A DNA stretch of 64,000 nucleotides from Taishania pollutisoli (GTDB lineage Bacteria > Bacteroidota > Bacteroidia > Flavobacteriales_D > Crocinitomicaceae), in NCBI RefSeq assembly GCF_014518315.1, contig NZ_JACVEL010000006.1, positions 1 through 64,000 of the forward strand, read 5' to 3'. The stretch's first letter is position 1. Every line of letters starts with the position of its first letter. The position numbers were made by a program, and so were the translations under genes. The notes under the pieces are model-generated. The model was given only the letters and a program-made list of their open reading frames with translations, had not been told where the DNA came from and did not search any database. Of the stretch, positions 9,901-18,240 are shown one piece after another.

Positions 9901-12900
9901 GCAACCCTACATCATCCAGATTTAAATAGTATTTATTCTCATCGTACTTATATCCGTTTTCGTTTCCAATACTCGAAGACGGATTGATACTCACCATCGT
10001 CATTGCTTCTTTATCCTGCACATAGCAATAATCCTTCTGTTCATATTGTACATGAATTTCACCTCCAGAAGGAAGAATAATTCGCTTTAATTGCCATGCA
10101 GCAGGATCAAAGTCGGCAGGTAAATCTCCCTGATAACTCCATTCACGGAGGTATTCACGTTGTTGGCTTTCAATATCATGGTGTTGATTGAATCCCCAGT
10201 TATCCAATAACCCTGATCGATAGATCGGATGTTCGTTCAATGTACCATCACCATATCCATCAAAAATTCCATTTTGAGCATAGTTATTGAATGACGGGTA
10301 ATCACTCTTTTTAAAATACTCGTATTCAAACTTATATGGTGATATACGTGCTTTTACCAAACCTTCTGTATCTGTCCATACTTTTTTCAGTGTCAATTTC
10401 CCTGAATTAGCAGAACCAGGTGTTTCCGTTGTATTTGGAATTCCTTTCCAGATTTCATTCGAATATTCAAAATTTGTTACAGAAACCGGTTTGTCTAACC
10501 GTGATTTGGAGAACAATATAATTTTATTTAATTGCTCAATTGTATGTGTTCCTTTCGCTCCGTTAGCAGCTTCTTCATCTTTCGCTGCATCAAGACCATC
10601 TTTTCGTGGTTGATTACTTCCGTTTGCAGGGAAATAACTCATGAATTTTGTCAATTCTGCTCCGGTTAGTCCCAACGCTGTAGCAATATCCTGAAAATCG
10701 TCCCGTGTAGTACCACTCGTTACAAAACAAGCAATGTGTGTTTTCGTTTCAATGGTCTTCAGATAGGCCACCTCTTTTTCTCCGGAAGAAAGAGAAGCCG
10801 TCTGATCGTATGGATTATTCAAACGTCCTTTGCCATAATACATTTTGTTGTATGGAGCCCTGTGTCGGTACCATTCATTGTTTCCTCCGTAGCGTTTACG
10901 ATAGGTGAATTTTGTCCACCCTCCATAATCACGGGCATCTGGCCCATTGTCATTTACGTCGATGTAATCAGCCGTCAGAATCTGGGTAATCAGAAAGCTA
11001 TTTGAATACGGCTGGGCTGTAAAATCACCCTGTGCACTCAGGTTATTTTCAATTTGGTTGATATCATTTGCTTTCAGATAATTGGTTTGAATCGTATGTG
11101 GATTGTTGCCAGTGAATCCGGTATAATCTTTATGCATTGAAGTAGCAGAAGCCTGCAATCCGACTGTCAGGTTTAATTCATTTTTTGCTAAAAGCGCAGC
11201 ACCATAAATGTATTTAGAACCGTCCGTTTTTGTAATCTTTAACTCCCGGATAAAATTATCCAATTCTGAAATACCAGAAACACCATTATAAAAATCTTGT
11301 GTTTCCTGCATTTTATCCAATCTACTTGCTGCATTTTGCGCTGTAGCAAATGTTGTATATTCAATTGTTGAACTCCGTTCTTTCCCAAGATCCACGTTTG
11401 TAGAAGACAATCCTGAGATGTAATTAGCAGCGTCGTTATCATCGATATCCTTTCCATCCAATACCATTGACATCACATCATCCGTTGTTGTATAACGGAA
11501 TACCTTTCCCGGATCGTTCATGAATTCGAAAAATGCTGCATCACTTGAGTTTGCCTGATACATGTCATCTCCAGTGGAACCTCTTTTACCTTTTTCCCAG
11601 TTACTGACAACCGTACGATGAAATCCGAATCCAACATCCAAACCTACCTGAATCGTTTGCCCGACTCCGAATTCAATTCCGATGTTCTGAATCACTTCGT
11701 TATTGGTAATTTTAGATGGGTAGTAATGATCCACTCGTGAGTTTTTCAAACGAAACCCTCCCATGATTCCTTCACCGGTTGCAGAAAAAACATCCGCACC
11801 ACTGAATGGAATTCCAAGTGTTTTATCTGTTTTGGACAAAGTCGTTTCTCCCTCAATAAAAAAGTCTTGTGCCTCAAATACGTCTTTTTCATCATCCCAA
11901 TCTTCATTCCATGTTTTACGATGCAGGTATCCATATGCCTCTATGGTTGTTTCTTTTTCCGGAATATAGACATTAAAATTCCCTTGATATCCGGGTTCAA
12001 AACCTACAGGTCCGATTGGGTTAATTTCAATAGAACCTGAAAAGTTGAATGATTTTCCATGTGTTTTTTGAACGGATAGTCCCGGATACATCGTGTTTGC
12101 AGAACCTGAAATATTCGGTGCTGAAAGCCCTCTGAACATGTATTTAAAGAAATTTTGCTTTTGTCCCCCTCCATCGTTAAATCCTTTTAGCTTTCTTATT
12201 TTTTTATCTAATTCCTTTTTCTCATCATCACCAGCAGTCTCTTTTGCCTTTTCTGCACTCTTAATCGCTTTTCTCGTTTTTATAAACTTGATCAATTCTT
12301 GTGGGCTGACAGAAAATCCCATTGTAGAGTTTCCTCCGGCAAAGTTCATATTCAACGATGCCATTCCTTTAAATGAAGCAGAGAATCCTGTTGATTTCAT
12401 GATCCCGGAATAGTTGTTATATCGAATACTCTGAGATACCGTGACCGTGAAATCTGAGCTCACACCATGTAAATCATTCAATGGTCCATTTCCGCCCCAT
12501 TCTGAATCCATTTGTGGCTTGGTTACTTTTCCCAATTTATCAAGTGCATCTTTATTTTCCTGCTTTTTCTTTTGTGAATCATCACTGAAAAACTCGATTC
12601 CAAGACTCGCTACTGCTGATACTGTCCAATTGGGGACAACCTTGTTGAATTGTCTTACGGATACTCCTTTAAATTCATCCGGATAACCTACTTTTCCTCT
12701 GTTGATCGCTCCTGCATTCAGTGTCCAACCATGTCCTACCCACGAAGCCTCTTCTTCAGCAGAAGTACCGCTGTGGTAGGATAAGGACATCGCATAACCA
12801 CCTCCATCAGCTCCAGGAATGTTCAATACCGGCAGGTTGTAGGTAAAATCACCGGAAAACGGGTCGACCATATCTGTTGTTGCAACAGGTTCAAAACTGC

Positions 12901-13033
12901 TGAACTCGGGGGAGGATGGTCCTGAAGTCAACGCAAATACCATCGTAGGAAAAAAGATTTCCCCGAAGATTGTAAACGCTAAGAACAAGGCTGTACCTTT
13001 CGTTGCTATGGGATTTTTTCTAAAAATTGACAT
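6896..13033 (-). CDS. RHS/SpvB-like giant surface protein (2045 aa)
   Basis: N-terminal hydrophobic export segment (residues about 12-35, LFLAFTIFGEIFFPTMVFA) followed by the signature of Bacteroidota RHS-like shells: SFEPVATTDMVDPFSGDF, YAMSLSYHSGTSAEEEASWV, GHGWTLNAGAINRGKVGYPD. This matches the LSYxSG...GWxL...IxRxxxGxPD pattern of SpvB/TcB N-terminal domains. The C-terminus (VYNPSDFKVVAQLDDQHFAV, YEYNTEGALVRTIIETERG, KTVKE) is the usual end of this family. A charged Lys/Glu helix lies near residues 245-285. No nuclease or other toxin domain is visible. It is separated by 2 bases from the lipoprotein gene and overlaps the next gene by 8, so it sits in the middle of the operon. In related families such proteins form hollow beta-barrel cocoons; here the role (adhesin, shell or toxin delivery) is unknown. 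Confidence 0.8.
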   Translation of the reverse strand: MSIFRKNPIATKGTALFLAFTIFGEIFFPTMVFALTSGPSSPEFSSFEPVATTDMVDPFSGDFTYNLPVLNIPGADGGGYAMSLSYHSGTSAEEEASWVGHGWTLNAGAINRGKVGYPDEFKGVSVRQFNKVVPNWTVSAVASLGIEFFSDDSQKKKQENKDALDKLGKVTKPQMDSEWGGNGPLNDLHGVSSDFTVTVSQSIRYNNYSGIMKSTGFSASFKGMASLNMNFAGGNSTMGFSVSPQELIKFIKTRKAIKSAEKAKETAGDDEKKELDKKIRKLKGFNDGGGQKQNFFKYMFRGLSAPNISGSANTMYPGLSVQKTHGKSFNFSGSIEINPIGPVGFEPGYQGNFNVYIPEKETTIEAYGYLHRKTWNEDWDDEKDVFEAQDFFIEGETTLSKTDKTLGIPFSGADVFSATGEGIMGGFRLKNSRVDHYYPSKITNNEVIQNIGIEFGVGQTIQVGLDVGFGFHRTVVSNWEKGKRGSTGDDMYQANSSDAAFFEFMNDPGKVFRYTTTDDVMSMVLDGKDIDDNDAANYISGLSSTNVDLGKERSSTIEYTTFATAQNAASRLDKMQETQDFYNGVSGISELDNFIRELKITKTDGSKYIYGAALLAKNELNLTVGLQASATSMHKDYTGFTGNNPHTIQTNYLKANDINQIENNLSAQGDFTAQPYSNSFLITQILTADYIDVNDNGPDARDYGGWTKFTYRKRYGGNNEWYRHRAPYNKMYYGKGRLNNPYDQTASLSSGEKEVAYLKTIETKTHIACFVTSGTTRDDFQDIATALGLTGAELTKFMSYFPANGSNQPRKDGLDAAKDEEAANGAKGTHTIEQLNKIILFSKSRLDKPVSVTNFEYSNEIWKGIPNTTETPGSANSGKLTLKKVWTDTEGLVKARISPYKFEYEYFKKSDYPSFNNYAQNGIFDGYGDGTLNEHPIYRSGLLDNWGFNQHHDIESQQREYLREWSYQGDLPADFDPAAWQLKRIILPSGGEIHVQYEQKDYCYVQDKEAMTMVSINPSSSIGNENGYKYDENKYYLNLDDVGLHTEAEKKAYFLKIARQYFDGNMAFDGSNASYYEIKDGDDNSQKSNMLYFRFLYNLSEDAANLQGSRKPDFVEGYCPVNRIVYDNGNIFISLGAKKGVQKFLTPRRIAYEQFITSGNLGMDNQQYLLDNENIDGNLLQKAYNNTANGNAEGIKEVKKYLMKSSELGLRAKIAGAIFAVNKPAKSNVAKAYDPAMSAFKLVVPKAKRGGGVRVKRLLMYNPGIEGGEASIYGSEYIYKTKDGQSSGVATNEPGSSRLENALVDILPRYKQGVLNKLMAGRDKSWAEGPLGGHLYPGASIGHSRVVIKNIHSGKSSPGFVINEYITCKDEPSVKVKHTEIKDPGKLFEGRIKDHYKKTKFSLPMGMFNYSQDKAWITQGFVFEISDLHGKLKRSYTYNGTYEKFLVDPLSTSVYASVENEYTNEAKTVVSGELDGSGNLKLKKSAMNLGQEEDIAMYAGRVEDRTFDFSVELDLNFLIQFPIVFTFGFGLSLSYDETELSQHITSRVIKHSSWLKKTTTFQDGIRTINETLAFNDLDGSPIITRVSSAYDAPDQIGDFREHVPIDTDVEDPTNQNKDNVYYTMNLPAAWIYAEMGKKSKNSNNFNLLSAAAGSFTTHSENPLWKFTNDEWYPHQTNMDRVISATATEFRKNRFDDNIQYTIGGVSKTASMERIKEEFAAQNGVNGFDQSDLDQLNAFYYPVRSFTFIGDRTSANAASGRVYKDGTITNFEFFKWKDGGTTDVEALNPHWQSPSYVTKYSPNGQPLEEVNLLGIYSTVKLGYGNLLPIMSAANAEYESVLFEDYENGSALGQTIAKAHTGTRSLNYATINNGVIAAQPLKLTTNLHDKGARFKVWVRLTNEGSPDPLLTEVMQGNPRLKLGNTTYPMNRIATVGEWHLLSVDVKTWSGLNVGDAFTIQYLYDLPTAAHQLLLDDVCFHPLEAGVSMTVYNPSDFKVVAQLDDQHFAVIYEYNTEGALVRTIIETERGRKTVKEQQANSPKANRNE

Positions 13034-13035
13034 AG

Positions 13036-13662
13036 TTAAAATTTGATTGCAGGTGTTTTATCTAATGATGATTTTAAGAATCCGAAAGATGATGTTCCGG
13101 TACCGAAAATCTCATCATCAAACATGACTGTAAACTTGTCCAGTTTCACCAATTCATCTGCTTTTTCTTCAGGAGAAAAAACAATGTTAAACTTTCGGTG
13201 AAATTCCAGACCATAAATATTTTCCATTTCCACAATTACCGGTTTCCATTTTTTACCTCCCGCACGTAATTCCAGTAATTCTGTAAGTCCAAAATTCAAT
13301 TGTTTCATGCGTTCCGCATATTCTTCATAGTTTTTTACTCCTACGGAAGTAATATCAAAATGAGACTCCTCCGCAGGGCCAATGGTTAACACGAACGTTA
13401 AATTATTTTCGTAGAATTTCATAATACTGTCTTTCAGTTGCGGCGTTACAGCACCTTTTTCGCCTTTTAGCTCCAAATAGGTCAAATAATCCGGTGACAA
13501 TAATTTCATATCAAATGCTATTTCGCCTACTGTTTTTGTCTTATGGACACCATTCGATTCGTCTTCCTGCCATTCGTAGTAATCTTGCAGTGAAACTTCA
13601 CTTTTAGAGCAGGCCAGTGAAAAAAATAGTAGTATAATCGTATATCGTTTAAAATCCTTCAT
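13036..13662 (-). CDS. Lipoprotein of unknown function in RHS-like cluster
   Basis: A 208-residue protein with a lipoprotein signal: hydrophobic run then the lipobox FSLAC with Cys at residue 18, so it should be lipid-anchored. The mature part is alpha/beta with no family I recognise (for example TVGEIAFDMKLLSPDYLTYL and LTFVLTIGPAEESHFDITSV). It overlaps the end of the Skp-like gene by 14 bases and ends 2 bases before the 2045-residue RHS-like gene. This tight position suggests a dedicated anchoring or assembly factor for the giant protein (inference). Confidence 0.75.
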   Translation of the reverse strand: MKDFKRYTIILLFFSLACSKSEVSLQDYYEWQEDESNGVHKTKTVGEIAFDMKLLSPDYLTYLELKGEKGAVTPQLKDSIMKFYENNLTFVLTIGPAEESHFDITSVGVKNYEEYAERMKQLNFGLTELLELRAGGKKWKPVIVEMENIYGLEFHRKFNIVFSPEEKADELVKLDKFTVMFDDEIFGTGTSSFGFLKSSLDKTPAIKF

Positions 13663-14182
13663 AGTTGCGGTTCAGTGCCTGTAGTAATTCATTTGTAATG
13701 TCCATGCTCGCTTTTCTGTACAGCACCTCATCTCCTTCATTTTTTCCCAAAATGACATCATATCCCTTGTCATTCCCGTATTTTTCAACAAACGAAAGAA
13801 CCTGGTTCACCACTTCAATGGTCATTTTTTGATCCTCTGCCATTGCATTCTCTTCCAATCCTTTGGAGAATTCCATGAACTTATTTCGCATGCTGATGAT
13901 CTTCGTTTCTCTATTGACACGCTCCTGCTTTGAAAGAAACGCAGAATCGGCATAATAATCAGAAAGTTCATTTTTGATTGCATCAGTCAAACTGTCGGAG
14001 GTGGTATTCCAACCCGTCATTTTCTTTTCATATTCAAGTGTTGCATCTTTCATTCCCTGGTAGTCATTGACCAACCGCTTAAAATCAACAACAGCGATTT
14101 TAGGTGTAGCAAAGAAAGAGTAAACAGCAATAGAAGTAGAAATGATCACGGCTCCGATCAGGAAATAATGCGTTTTTTTCAT
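13649..14182 (-). CDS. OmpH/Skp-family periplasmic chaperone
   Basis: A 177-residue protein. An N-terminal signal/anchor (residues 5-26) is followed by PKIAVVDFKRLVNDYQGMKD, which matches the OmpH/Skp start (IAVVDxxxxxxxxxG). A long charged helical region with heptad character (residues about 50-130) fits the Skp tentacles, and the C-terminus KGYDVILGKNEGDEVLYRKA, DITNELLQALN is the family's closing beta-strand. Skp proteins form trimeric holdases for outer-membrane and secreted proteins in the periplasm. General skp in Bacteroidota usually sits beside bamA; this copy instead lies 5 bases after a surface-protein gene and overlaps a lipoprotein gene, so it is likely a cluster-specific paralogue serving the giant proteins downstream. 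Confidence 0.85.
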   Translation of the reverse strand: MKKTHYFLIGAVIISTSIAVYSFFATPKIAVVDFKRLVNDYQGMKDATLEYEKKMTGWNTTSDSLTDAIKNELSDYYADSAFLSKQERVNRETKIISMRNKFMEFSKGLEENAMAEDQKMTIEVVNQVLSFVEKYGNDKGYDVILGKNEGDEVLYRKASMDITNELLQALNRNYEGF

Positions 14183-14187
14183 GAATT

Positions 14188-17100
14188 TTAATTCGTTAAG
14201 ATAAATTGTCCTTTTAAAATAATAGTTGAGCTTGTTGTTGTGTTCAGTAAATGCAATTCATACTTGTATAATCCGGGAATATCTGTCACTTGTGACTGCC
14301 ACATATTATTTCCCAGCACGTTGGCAACGACACCTGTACTGTTGGAGATGATAATTTCTTCTACCTGCAATTCGGATCCTGTTGAAACGTTTACTACAAA
14401 CGGTGCTCCGGGTGTCAGGGCAATGCCACTTGACAGTTGAATTTTAACATCGTCCGTACAATCGGGGAATGACGGATCGGGTACTGAATTCAGGTCAAAA
14501 ATTCCATTGTTCCCGAATTGGGAAGTCGAATTCAAATTGTACAAACTCTCTGCAAGCGGTTGCTGCACATTATTTGCGACAAAATAAATTGAACCTTCAA
14601 CAATATTACCTCCGGCATCCACATCAAACAAGATCGATCCGCTGGTTACACATCCTCCTCCGTCAATATCAATCGTATAGGTTCCTTCTATTGGTGACGG
14701 GGTAAACACGCCTGTGGAATCGCCACCACCTCCTACCGGAAATGTATCACCAATGTTTCCTCCACTTGATCCCGGAGGTCCTGTAACCGTTACAACAACT
14801 CCTGTACCTCCTGAGCCTCCGCCCTGTGTTCCGCCACCGCTGTTTCCAAAATCCCCCCAATCAATTACAAATCCCGCATTCGCCAGGCTGTAATTCTCAC
14901 TTAGAAAATGATTCCATGTGGTTGTAACAAATTTTGTATTCGGAGTATACGTTGACGTTCCCAATGTAATTGCTCCAGTTTTTTGCCAGTACTCAGGTAC
15001 AATTTGTGATTCATACTGTGCAATGTGCTGGTAACTTCCATCCTGACTTTCATTGTAGTGGAATGTGAGATCATATGTTTCTCCGTTAGTAGCAGGTGTT
15101 AACTGGTGATAATAGTTATTATTAATCGAAGCAACATCCGGTGCAAGGTCTGTCAAATTATCGTAAACGGGGTTATAGTTTACCATTCTGACTTTCATTT
15201 TCCGGTTTGACATTGAAGGCATTCTCACATCTACCGGACGGTACCGCAATGTTCCCAAAGAAGAACCTACCGGGAACAGGTATGGTTGTGTCGTATTCAT
15301 TTTCCGGGACAAGCCTCCTCCGGGCAGGTTACTGCTTACGAATCCTGTTGTCCGGGCAATTGCTGTCAATTCCGTATTTTCTACAAACATCGTGTTATCG
15401 CGTGTTGCAAGCTCATTGACTGACAAGTTCAACAATTTGTTTACATATGCGTCGACAAACTGTTCTTTCTTCCCCTGGCCTATCAGTTCCAGAATATAAA
15501 ACTTCGTCGGGGAATTCCCTCTGATCCGCTGGTAACTTCCCATCAACACACTCACTCCTTCCGTTTGGGAATTCGTAAACATTCCATTCAGTCCGTTGTT
15601 GACCCAATCCTTACTTACCCAGATATTACTTTCGTTTGTGAACGTTCCTTTTATCAACACATTTGCCTGGTCGGTAACCACCTCATTGATAACGTTTCCG
15701 TAAATGTTCAGATACGTAGGGCTGGTCGGGCTTTTCTTTACATACGTATTGACTCCATAATTGTTATAACTCATCCCTGTTGTGGTAAAGCAATTGCTAA
15801 GTGAAGTAACTTCTCTGGTTCGTTCACCACACTGTTGCCCTTCACTATTAAAAACAGCTACAGAAAGTACACTCGTTCCATCTTGTACGGTATAAAAGGT
15901 TTGCTGACAACTATCACAGCTTAATCCTCCAAGTGAAGAAGACCATACGAAACTGAGCCCGGATCCTATTCCTGTCAGTACAACAACATCTCCGGCACAG
16001 ACATCAGGTCCGTTGTTACCGGATATTCCGATATCAAAGCGACATTCCTTACCGCAAAATCTTTTTCGTGTCTGAATGTCTTCCGTATAACATGGTCGGT
16101 TTTGCTCTCTATCCAAAGCGGAGGCATACACCACAACTGTATACACCGGAGGAATGTTATTATTTTCGATATCTGCCAACAGAAAAGTCGGGTTCGGACA
16201 ATCATAACAAGATAAACCTACTTGTGGAGACCAGGAATACAGTAAAGAAGAATTTCCGTAGCTTAACTGCGGAATGTCGCACGTACTGTACTGCACAGGA
16301 TACGTTCCATTGCTGGAAACCAAATCTCCGGGATTACACGTGGGATCTCCTCCGTTCTCACAGGGAACTTCTTTCATGGTTACTTTATACGCTTTACACG
16401 GCTCTCCGCCTTTTACCATATCGGATTCTGACATATAAACGCGCACCTCATAGCTGTCAGGGATGAGACCATTATCAATTGCCGATTGCAACAGTGTCGG
16501 GTTCCGGCAGTCGTAACAAGACAACCCTACCTGCGGAGACCAGGAATAGAATAATCCCGCATTTTCATATCCGATCTGTGGATTGCTGCAGGAACTATAT
16601 TCAACCGGATCACTGGTTCCATTACCCGAAATAAATTTGCCCGGATCACACGGAGTTTCCCCCTCTTTGCAATCCTGTTTACTCATCTCAATGCGATAAC
16701 GTCCACATGGATTATCTTTTTTCTGATCCTCCAGTGATTCATAAATAGTAATTGTATATCTCTCCGGAATTGTACTATTGTTAATGGCCGATTGTAACAA
16801 TGTCGGATTCGGGCAATCGTAACAGGACAAACCGACCTGCGGAGACCAGGAATAAATTAACCCTGCATTTTGGAAGCTCATCTGGGGATTATCGCACGGA
16901 CTGTATTCAACCGGGTTTGTTCCGTTACTGGATGTAAACGCCCCCGGATTGCAAGGAGTTTCTCCTTCTTTACAATCACGTTGCTGCGTATAAATTGTAG
17001 AGCGGCTACAGTAATTACCATTTTGCTGATCTTCTACTGACGCATAAACCATAACATCATAGCTTCCCGGAATTGTACCATCGTTAATCGCTGATTGCAA

Positions 17101-17427
17101 CAATGTCGGGTTGGGACAGTCGTAGCAGGATAATCCTATCTGCGGGGACCAGAAATAAATTAATCCTGTGTTTGTATATCCAATCTGTGGGTTATTACAC
17201 CGGCTATATTCAACCGGGTTGGTCGTTCCGTTACTGGAATAAAAATCCCCGGGATTACATTTACCGCTCCCTGCATTTCCATCATGATCAACAGAACGAA
17301 TGGAGGGAAATAAACGATCCTTGTCACTAACCGGTTTTGAAGCAAATCCATCCGGTACTAAAAAGAAGAAACAAATGATTGTTAGAAGAGCAGTAGTTCT
17401 AATGTTGTAAACAGTGTTAAAGATCAT
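14188..17427 (-). CDS. Secreted cysteine-rich repeat surface protein (1079 aa)
   Basis: First gene of the minus-strand cluster. Signal peptide at residues 10-29 (TALLTIICFFFLVPDGFA). Residues about 57-461 consist of four tandem units of roughly 100 residues, each with CxPG, SSNGT, PVEYS, YSWSPQVGLSCYDCPNP and LLQSAI; a fifth, degenerate unit follows (LSFVWSSSLGGLSCDSC). These look like Ig/PKD-type beta domains with paired cysteines. The middle part (about 550-870) resembles Bacteroidota proteins with LFPVGSSLGTLRYRPV, and a Gly/Ser-rich linker near 870-910 leads to a final beta domain. The terminal PGLYKYELHLLNTTTSST, ILKGQFIL could be an atypical secretion tail, but it does not match the T9SS type A consensus. 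Function is unknown; adhesion is the simplest guess. Confidence 0.75.
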   Translation of the reverse strand: MIFNTVYNIRTTALLTIICFFFLVPDGFASKPVSDKDRLFPSIRSVDHDGNAGSGKCNPGDFYSSNGTTNPVEYSRCNNPQIGYTNTGLIYFWSPQIGLSCYDCPNPTLLQSAINDGTIPGSYDVMVYASVEDQQNGNYCSRSTIYTQQRDCKEGETPCNPGAFTSSNGTNPVEYSPCDNPQMSFQNAGLIYSWSPQVGLSCYDCPNPTLLQSAINNSTIPERYTITIYESLEDQKKDNPCGRYRIEMSKQDCKEGETPCDPGKFISGNGTSDPVEYSSCSNPQIGYENAGLFYSWSPQVGLSCYDCRNPTLLQSAIDNGLIPDSYEVRVYMSESDMVKGGEPCKAYKVTMKEVPCENGGDPTCNPGDLVSSNGTYPVQYSTCDIPQLSYGNSSLLYSWSPQVGLSCYDCPNPTFLLADIENNNIPPVYTVVVYASALDREQNRPCYTEDIQTRKRFCGKECRFDIGISGNNGPDVCAGDVVVLTGIGSGLSFVWSSSLGGLSCDSCQQTFYTVQDGTSVLSVAVFNSEGQQCGERTREVTSLSNCFTTTGMSYNNYGVNTYVKKSPTSPTYLNIYGNVINEVVTDQANVLIKGTFTNESNIWVSKDWVNNGLNGMFTNSQTEGVSVLMGSYQRIRGNSPTKFYILELIGQGKKEQFVDAYVNKLLNLSVNELATRDNTMFVENTELTAIARTTGFVSSNLPGGGLSRKMNTTQPYLFPVGSSLGTLRYRPVDVRMPSMSNRKMKVRMVNYNPVYDNLTDLAPDVASINNNYYHQLTPATNGETYDLTFHYNESQDGSYQHIAQYESQIVPEYWQKTGAITLGTSTYTPNTKFVTTTWNHFLSENYSLANAGFVIDWGDFGNSGGGTQGGGSGGTGVVVTVTGPPGSSGGNIGDTFPVGGGGDSTGVFTPSPIEGTYTIDIDGGGCVTSGSILFDVDAGGNIVEGSIYFVANNVQQPLAESLYNLNSTSQFGNNGIFDLNSVPDPSFPDCTDDVKIQLSSGIALTPGAPFVVNVSTGSELQVEEIIISNSTGVVANVLGNNMWQSQVTDIPGLYKYELHLLNTTTSSTIILKGQFILTN
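16045..17259 (-). repeat. Four tandem ~300-bp coding repeats
   Basis: Four in-frame units of 102, 101, 104 and 98 codons, each starting at a Cys-x-Pro-Gly codon block. The most constant part encodes YSWSPQVGLSCYDCPNP. Similarity is clear at protein level and moderate at DNA level, indicating old duplications or gene conversion rather than a recent expansion. The repeat number could vary between strains. Confidence 0.8.
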
Positions 17428-17664
17428 TTTTAGAGCAGTAATTATAAGTTGTAGCTATTTCAAGTTCTCGTTTCGGTAATGTTTGGCTAAGCTAAAAGTT
17501 ATTTTTCATTTCACAAGTAATTTGTTGTTTTTTTTTCAAAAAAATATTCTCTGCTTTTTCGCCATACGATTTAAATGCCAAGTGTATACCGGGGTGGAAA
17601 AATATTCACAACTTGTAAAAAAACAAATTCCCTTATCAATTATCCATCCCAAGCCCCTTTATTG

Positions 17665-17693
17665 AAAAGTCCCGGTTGTTCACCGGGACTTTT
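17665..17693. terminator. Perfect 12-bp hairpin in gap between two minus-strand genes
   Basis: AAAAGTCCCGGT (17665-17676), loop TGTTC, then ACCGGGACTTTT (17682-17693). It works as an intrinsic terminator in either direction and lies after the stop of the minus-strand gene ending at 17728, isolating it from the surface-protein cluster that begins at 17427. In the rest of 17428-17727 I see AT-rich DNA that should hold the cluster promoter, but no clean TTG/TAnnTTTG pair facing it. Confidence 0.85.
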
Positions 17694-17727
17694 CACAATG
17701 TATTCTAATCAATATGCAGATCACATG

Positions 17728-18114
17728 TTATTCCATATCTCCTTCCATATCTGTATTGCGAACCAGTTTCAGTACCACTGAACCTGCTTTCCCTGCAACT
17801 ACATCTACCTTCATCACTGCGTAGTATACGTGGTCACCGTTTTCCACCATTCCGTCGATGTAGTAGCTACCTGCCGCTACTTGTCCGAAATCTCCGGCAC
17901 CCGATGCATTTGTCCAGATGGATTTGACAGATTTTTCATTTTCCACATCTTCCATTGTCTTGTACAAATCAACCGGTGTATCCGAAAGATCCGCTTTCAC
18001 TCCTGCCGGTAATTCGATTTGCACTTTCAATCCTCCCGTCGTACTCGTACGGAATGACAAACTTGTCAACGCTCCAATGGTCAGCGCAACAAAAAATACG
18101 ATTTTAATTCTCAT
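17728..18114 (-). CDS. Small secreted protein of unknown function
   Basis: A 128-residue protein with a signal peptide (MRIKIVFFVALTIGALTSLS). The mature part is a predicted single beta-sandwich: GLKVQIELPAGVKADLSDTP, then SYYIDGMVENGDHVYYAVMK and GSVVLKLVRN. This layout resembles carboxypeptidase-like or DUF-type extracellular beta domains but lacks a decisive motif. It has its own hairpin terminator at 17665-17693 and lies 126 bases downstream of the response-regulator gene on the same strand. Function unknown. Confidence 0.65.
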   Translation of the reverse strand: MRIKIVFFVALTIGALTSLSFRTSTTGGLKVQIELPAGVKADLSDTPVDLYKTMEDVENEKSVKSIWTNASGAGDFGQVAAGSYYIDGMVENGDHVYYAVMKVDVVAGKAGSVVLKLVRNTDMEGDME

Positions 18115-18240
18115 AGTTAGTTATTTATATAGTTATTTAAACCTGGGAACGAAAGTAAAATTATTTTTTGACAGGTACTGATAATTGTTGAAAAACTTTT
18201 TCCTGTAATTCACTGAACTAGTACACACATAAGTCTTCAA

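Noticed and set aside
6896-13033. Polymorphic toxin C-terminus on the RHS-like protein
   Set aside because: The C-terminus shows the ordinary family ending and no nuclease, deaminase or pore-forming motif, and there is no immunity-like gene directly after it.
16045-17259. Regularly spaced repeats as a CRISPR array
   Set aside because: Units are about 300 bases, in frame and diverged; they are coding repeats of a surface protein. No CRISPR-like short direct repeats were seen in the window.
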